From: DAOPMC01 sp035392025
Lineage (GTDB): Bacteria; Bacillota_I; Bacilli_A; RF39; UBA660
DNA length: 36,728 nt
Direction: 5' to 3'
Assembly (NCBI GenBank): GCA_035392025.1
Contig: DAOPMC010000009.1
Location: 1 to 36,728 of the forward strand
Shown here: one piece after another, positions 33,440 through 36,728 of the stretch
How the letters are laid out: every line of letters begins with the position of its first letter
How positions within the stretch are numbered: the stretch's first letter is position 1
The notes under the pieces: model-generated
Databases searched by the model: none
What the model was told of the DNA's origin: nothing
The model's input: only the letters and a program-made list of their open reading frames with translations
Made by a program: the position numbers and the translations under genes

Positions 33440-35188
33440 TTAACTCGGTACTACTATCTTGAAATTACTTATTTCCTTATCAGTTTTTATAGCATATATG
33501 AGTAATGTTTTGTTCCCTTTTAGTTGTTCCAATTCAGTTAATTGATTTTCACATTCATACGTTCTTGCCTTAACTATTTCTTCAAAGTCAAATACTGCCT
33601 TTGGCTTTATTATCTTTATTACTTCTTCAAATTCTGATTCTCTATAAGTACCTTTGATTTCAAATGTATTATTTCTTTCATTAGCTTTTTCAATTAGATA
33701 TTCACTAAAACTGAATAAATCGTTTTGTAAGAAGTCATTATAGAAGATTACTTTTTCGATTGTTATTTCATAATTGTCATCTATCTTAACTTCAATCTCT
33801 TTAACATATTTTTGAATAATATCTCGTTTAGCATGTCTAGTTAAGATGTTCCAGATGTTAGATATTTCATAGTTAGGTTGTTGTTCTCGTTTTTCAAATA
33901 ATTCTTCAATATCGTCATCGTATCTAAACATTTTTTCATCACTTAATTTGACCATCTTATTATTAATATTCTCTCGTTCTTTGATAATTTGACTTATTTT
34001 GGTATCTAATAATTCCTTATTCAAGCGACTATCAGCGAATAAAGATATGATATTATTCTCTTTCTTAACCAATTCATCTAATGCTTTTTCTAATGATAAT
34101 AGTTCATTCTTACCTTTTAAATTAGGTATATTGATTATATTATCGTTAAGTATGGAAAACACACACAAGTCTTGCAATAAAGGCAATAGTTCTCTTTCAA
34201 TTTTACCTGTATTATATAGTTTCTTATAATCTTCACAATTTCTATTGTGACAAGTTAAGTAATAGGTTAGTTTTATCCGTTTTCCTTTATGTTTCCTTGA
34301 AAAGTAATTACTCATCGGTTGATGACACTTAGGACATTTAATTATCCCTCTAAATATGTGAACCTTTTCACCATAACCACCATTTGTATTTCTTATAATT
34401 TGATCTTGCGCCTTTTCCCACACTTCTTTCGAAACAAGTGGTATATGGTGATTCTCAAAATTTAAAATCTCTTCTTTTTTTCTTTTAGTATGTCCCCAGA
34501 TTAAATCACCCTTATAAACTGGGTTTTTGATAATTCCTATTATCGTATGTGGTCTTATACTAAAGTAATCAGTATATCTATTATCATATTTTAACTTGTC
34601 CATAATACCAGCACTAGACATACCATTTAAGTACATACTATAAATATCTTTTACAACAAGCGAAGTAATTGGATCTGGTATTAATGTACTATCTTCATCC
34701 TTTTGATAACCATAAGGAGCTCTACTTGGGTATTTACCCTGTCTTACAGCTTCTTCCATACCTCGTTTTGTTCTTCCTGCAATTTCTCGCCTTTCTCTTT
34801 GAGCGAATAACACATTCATTCCATACAACATTTCACCATTTGGAGTATTTATATCATAGTTTTCATATAACAAATCAATTGCACAATCATTTTCTTTACA
34901 ATACTTTAAAAACCAATGTCCATCATAACCTTCACGAGTTAATCTATCTACTTTAATCGCTACTACTACATCAATAACACTTTTTTCAATATCATCTAAC
35001 ATTCGTTCCATGTTTGGTCTTTTTAAATCTTTGGCACTATGCCCCGCATCATTATAAATATCTACAATTACATAATTTTTCCTTTTACAATAATCTTTCA
35101 ACTCTCTTATTTGTCCGTCAATTGAATAACCATAATCTCTTTGTTCTTCAGTTGATACCCTAACATATATTCCTGCTTTTAAATTCAT
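33440..35188 (-). CDS. Large serine recombinase (site-specific integrase)
   Basis: 582 aa. The resolvase domain opens AGIYVRVSTEEQ with the nucleophile S12, then SIDGQIRELKDYC, VVAIKVDRLTREG and the helix region with RREIAGRTKRGM. The Recombinase domain (about 160-270: GKYPSRAPYGYQ, GMSSAGIMDKL) and a zinc ribbon follow: CPKC near residue 295 and CHNRNC near 325. A coiled-coil region and a beta tail complete the large-serine-integrase plan. It would integrate and excise the element without host factors; a directionality factor is not evident. AGAGAGG precedes ATG 35188. Confidence 0.93.
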   Translation of the reverse strand: MNLKAGIYVRVSTEEQRDYGYSIDGQIRELKDYCKRKNYVIVDIYNDAGHSAKDLKRPNMERMLDDIEKSVIDVVVAIKVDRLTREGYDGHWFLKYCKENDCAIDLLYENYDINTPNGEMLYGMNVLFAQRERREIAGRTKRGMEEAVRQGKYPSRAPYGYQKDEDSTLIPDPITSLVVKDIYSMYLNGMSSAGIMDKLKYDNRYTDYFSIRPHTIIGIIKNPVYKGDLIWGHTKRKKEEILNFENHHIPLVSKEVWEKAQDQIIRNTNGGYGEKVHIFRGIIKCPKCHQPMSNYFSRKHKGKRIKLTYYLTCHNRNCEDYKKLYNTGKIERELLPLLQDLCVFSILNDNIINIPNLKGKNELLSLEKALDELVKKENNIISLFADSRLNKELLDTKISQIIKERENINNKMVKLSDEKMFRYDDDIEELFEKREQQPNYEISNIWNILTRHAKRDIIQKYVKEIEVKIDDNYEITIEKVIFYNDFLQNDLFSFSEYLIEKANERNNTFEIKGTYRESEFEEVIKIIKPKAVFDFEEIVKARTYECENQLTELEQLKGNKTLLIYAIKTDKEISNFKIVVPS

Positions 35189-35295
35189 TCAATCCTCTCT
35201 CTTTCTGTTTCATATTTTTTAAAAGAAAAAGGCAAAGACAGTATATAGTTTATACATACTACTTCACCTTTTCAAAGAACATATTCTCGTTAATT

Positions 35296-35331
35296 GTCTA
35301 TTTATTATAGACTTTTTTCTTCATTTGTCAA
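35296..35331 (-). promoter_or_regulatory. Promoter with operator-like repeat for the serine recombinase
   Basis: Minus strand TTGACA (35331-35326), 16-nt spacer, TATAAT (35309-35304). The -10 lies inside the inverted repeat GTCTAT-N5-ATAGAC (35296-35312), a possible repressor site. The -35 overlaps the last codons of the preceding small gene. Confidence 0.65.
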
Positions 35332-35623
35332 GGTTAGTAGTAAGCATATTTCTAATGATCTCTTTTATTTGATTTAAAGTATAAGACTTTTTATAGTTGG
35401 GTATGTAGTATCTTTTATTGTTTAGATTATCACAAGCATAATGATAAATGACTAGATTAAGATCTGATATTTCATAGATAATTGGCTTAATAGTTTTAAT
35501 ATTAGTTTTCTTTATTTCTAATATTGCGCCATCTGTTATTTTGATAATAGGCTTGTTTTTGCCTATAAAGTCTAAAAACTCCTTATCTGCCTTTAATTGT
35601 CTTATGATTTTAAATTCCAACAT
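35321..35623 (-). CDS. Unknown 100-aa protein of the mobile element
   Basis: Short mixed alpha/beta protein with no membrane segment: LEFKIIRQLKADKEFLDFIG, several Ile/Lys-rich strands, then YYIPNYKKSYTLNQIKEIIR. I do not recognise it. Its place upstream of the recombinase would suit a directionality factor or regulator, but it is not especially basic and shows no helix-turn-helix. Its ribbon of translation signals is unusual: AGGAG lies in the loop of a 10-bp hairpin just before ATG 35623. Confidence 0.6.
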   Translation of the reverse strand: MLEFKIIRQLKADKEFLDFIGKNKPIIKITDGAILEIKKTNIKTIKPIIYEISDLNLVIYHYACDNLNNKRYYIPNYKKSYTLNQIKEIIRNMLTTNLDK

Positions 35624-35625
35624 AA

Positions 35626-35662
35626 AAATAGATTGCTCCTTTCTTTAGGTAACAATCTATTT
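35626..35662 (-). promoter_or_regulatory. Hairpin enclosing the ribosome site of the gene at 35321-35623
   Basis: Minus strand AAATAGATTG (35662-35653) pairs perfectly with CAATCTATTT (35635-35626). AAAGGAG lies in the loop directly before the 3' arm, and ATG begins 2 nt after the stem. Folding would alter the distance or access between ribosome site and start. Confidence 0.5.
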
Positions 35663-35739
35663 CTAACTGTTTAATATATTTGTAATGCTTTCCCCTTATA
35701 ATTATTACTAATCATAGGGGGTAGCAAGTTCCTCATATT

Positions 35740-35816
35740 TGGTAGCCTGTATGGGACTTGAACCCACGAATACCGCCTTGAGAGGGCGGCGTGTTAAACC
35801 ACTTCACCAACAGGCC
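35740..35816 (-). tRNA. tRNA-Glu (anticodon CUC), CCA encoded
   Basis: Acceptor GGCCTGT/ACAGGCT with a G-U first pair, anticodon stem CCGCC/GGCGG with loop CTCTCAA (CTC), T-stem GTGGG/CCCAT-type arm around TTCAAGT, discriminator A and CCA. The body resembles Bacillus tRNA-Glu. The mobile element lies directly beyond its 3' end. Confidence 0.9.
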
Positions 35817-35818
35817 AT

Positions 35819-35842
35819 AAAAAGAAAACTCTTACTAGAGTT
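35819..35842 (-). terminator. Terminator-like hairpin between tRNA-Met and tRNA-Glu
   Basis: Minus strand AACTCT-AGTA-AGAGTT then TTCTTTTT, ending only 2 nt before the 5' end of tRNA-Glu. Partial termination would lower tRNA-Glu(CUC) relative to tRNA-Met. Confidence 0.6.
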
Positions 35843-35851
35843 AAATTTAAT

Positions 35852-35928
35852 TGGTAGCGAGAGAGGGGGTCGAACCCACGACCTTCCGGGTATGAACCGG
35901 ACGCTCTAGCCAACTGAGCTATCTCGCC
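35852..35928 (-). tRNA. tRNA-Met, elongator (anticodon CAU), CCA encoded
   Basis: Acceptor GGCGAGA/TCTCGCT, D-stem GCTC/GAGC, anticodon stem TCCGG/CCGGA with loop TTCATAC (CAT), variable loop AGGTC, T-loop TTCGACC, discriminator A, CCA. G-U at the first pair and the GTTGGCTAGAGCG D-arm match Firmicute elongator Met rather than initiator or tRNA-Ile2. One mismatch lies in the T-stem. Confidence 0.92.
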
Positions 35929-35936
35929 ATAAAAGT

Positions 35937-35975
35937 AAGCAATATCATTATATCAACGATATTGCTTATTTTCAA
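35937..35975 (-). promoter_or_regulatory. tRNA-Met promoter overlapping a terminator-like hairpin
   Basis: Minus strand TTGAAA (35975-35970), 17-nt spacer, TATAAT (35952-35947). AAGCAATATC/GATATTGCTT (35967-35958 with 35946-35937) places the -10 in the hairpin loop. The hairpin with ACTTTT after it may also end transcription from the upstream gene. Confidence 0.6.
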
Positions 35976-35985
35976 CTTTTTTTTA

Positions 35986-36588
35986 TTACTTTATTCTTCT
36001 AAGCGCCAAATTCGTATCCTCTCGGCTACAAATATTTGCTTGGGTGTTTTTAATAATTGCATAGCCATATGCAATTAACGCTACTCCTCCTGCAATTGCA
36101 AGATTCGTAATACCCGCATCTTTATGATTAACTATTTGGTTATAAACTAAACAACTAGCATATGCAACTGGTATAGTTCCTAATAATGCGCTCCCTGCTG
36201 CTTTAACTCTAGCAACACGCTCTTTCATTATAAAATAGTTATGCATTCCCATATCAACTACTTCTCTAGATCTAGATTCCAAAGATTCATATTCAACTGA
36301 CGATATTTGGTTAATGCTTTCCTCAGTAAGACTAATATTATTCTTTAAAAACGTTTTATGAACTCTTTTTACTTCTTGGTCAAAACTGCCATCTTTTTCA
36401 CGTTTAAACATATTTATACCTTGATAATCTATTGGTACAATTGTACGAACAGTTTTAGTCTTAGTAGCAATTTGTCCATCTTTTGTAACTTTACCTTTTT
36501 TAGATATTTCAGCTATTAATACTTCGCATGTTTCATCACCATACACTGGAAAATCACAAACTAATGTAACTTTTTTAGCTTTTTTCAT
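35986..36588 (-). CDS. Unknown protein with C-terminal membrane hairpin
   Basis: 200 aa: a beta-rich N-terminal part (VTLVCDFPVYGDETCEVLIA), a basic linker, a helical segment (about 70-120), then two hydrophobic helices (about 130-152 and 160-180) and a short basic tail. I do not recognise the family. AAGGGGGAG precedes ATG 36588, and a strong promoter lies 30-60 nt further up, so the gene is probably well expressed. Confidence 0.6.
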   Translation of the reverse strand: MKKAKKVTLVCDFPVYGDETCEVLIAEISKKGKVTKDGQIATKTKTVRTIVPIDYQGINMFKREKDGSFDQEVKRVHKTFLKNNISLTEESINQISSVEYESLESRSREVVDMGMHNYFIMKERVARVKAAGSALLGTIPVAYASCLVYNQIVNHKDAGITNLAIAGGVALIAYGYAIIKNTQANICSREDTNLALRRIK

Positions 36589-36619
36589 TTTTTTCTCCCC
36601 CTTTATAAAGAACAGGCTA

Positions 36620-36648
36620 ATTATAGCATATTAGGAAAGAAAAGTCAA
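36620..36648 (-). promoter_or_regulatory. Strong promoter for the gene at 35986-36588
   Basis: Minus strand TTGACT (36648-36643), 17-nt spacer ending TGC, TATAAT (36625-36620), so the -10 is both consensus and TGn-extended. Confidence 0.7.
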
Positions 36649-36728
36649 TTATTTTCTTGTCCTACTTTTTGCTCCTATGATTAATCTATGATAATGTCTT
36701 AGGTGTTATTCCGGGAAAATGTCCCAAC

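Larger units (their letters stand above)
31186..35739. mobile_element. Small integrative and mobilizable element
   Basis: A relaxase, two relaxosome-type ribbon-helix-helix proteins, an inverted-repeat-rich presumed oriT and a large serine recombinase lie together between the Mrp operon promoter and tRNA-Glu. No type IV secretion, replication or cargo genes are seen, so transfer would need a helper. The ends are not proven: I see no convincing direct repeat, and serine recombinases leave only very short ones. Limits are given as the relaxase terminator and the 3' end of tRNA-Glu. Confidence 0.6.

Noticed and set aside
33440..35188. Serine recombinase as an invertase acting on local promoters
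   Set aside because: Length and domain plan are those of large integrases, and no short invertible segment with good inverted ends is seen next to it.

Overview
The window is AT-rich, tightly packed DNA from a low-GC Firmicute. TGA is used as a stop many times, for example in the ATGA overlaps at 28300-28303 and 30340-30343, so this is the standard bacterial code and not the Mycoplasma code. Canonical Shine-Dalgarno sites, sigma-A type promoters, a PBP5-like D,D-carboxypeptidase, an LtaS-like enzyme and DnaD all fit an uncultured gut-type Bacilli/Erysipelotrichia/RF39-like lineage. That placement is inference.

Region by region. 65-2873: phosphoglycerate mutase, a PBP5-type carboxypeptidase and a VanY-type carboxypeptidase. 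2881-5270: a two-gene unit encoding a secreted dockerin protein followed by a membrane-anchored cohesin protein. 5381-8952: pyrimidine-nucleoside phosphorylase, a HAD phosphatase, tRNA-Arg, a nucleoside deoxyribosyltransferase-like protein and a small membrane protein. 9057-12474: a membrane GT2 glycosyltransferase converging on an LtaS-like sulfatase-fold enzyme, then tRNA-Cys. 12834-16430: a second dockerin/cohesin pair, in which the dockerin protein is an SH3-glucosaminidase wall hydrolase. 16435-19765: nth, dnaD, cca, an MBL-fold hydrolase and tRNA-Thr. 19833-22626: an accessory, partly decayed patch with a histidine phosphatase, a RhuM remnant, a kinase-like gene broken by one in-frame stop, and an unknown membrane protein. 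22630-24902: a MacB-like ABC exporter with an attenuator-like leader.

25652-31176 is the most distinctive locus. It is a ten-gene operon behind a strong promoter whose -35 and spacer lie inside a 26-bp perfect palindrome. Its order is Mrp, NifX/ORP-like protein, two P-loop ATPases with ferredoxin inserts, a second NifX-like protein, a DUF5320-like protein and a DUF134-like regulator, then three membrane-tethered thiol proteins (one rhodanese-like, two thioredoxin-like). I read it as an Fe-S or metal-sulfur cluster system joined to extracytoplasmic sulfur or redox chemistry. One ATPase appears to start at AUU.

31186-35739 is a small mobilizable element. It holds a HUH relaxase, two ribbon-helix-helix accessory proteins (one without a normal start codon), an inverted-repeat-rich presumed oriT, a large serine recombinase and an unknown small gene, and it abuts tRNA-Glu. 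tRNA-Met and a two-TM unknown protein close the window.

Patterns across the window: cohesin-dockerin pairs that may display wall proteins, hairpins placed at the very 5' end of several transcripts, tRNA promoters of the form TTGAAA-17-TATAAT or a near variant, and non-AUG starts behind good ribosome binding sites.
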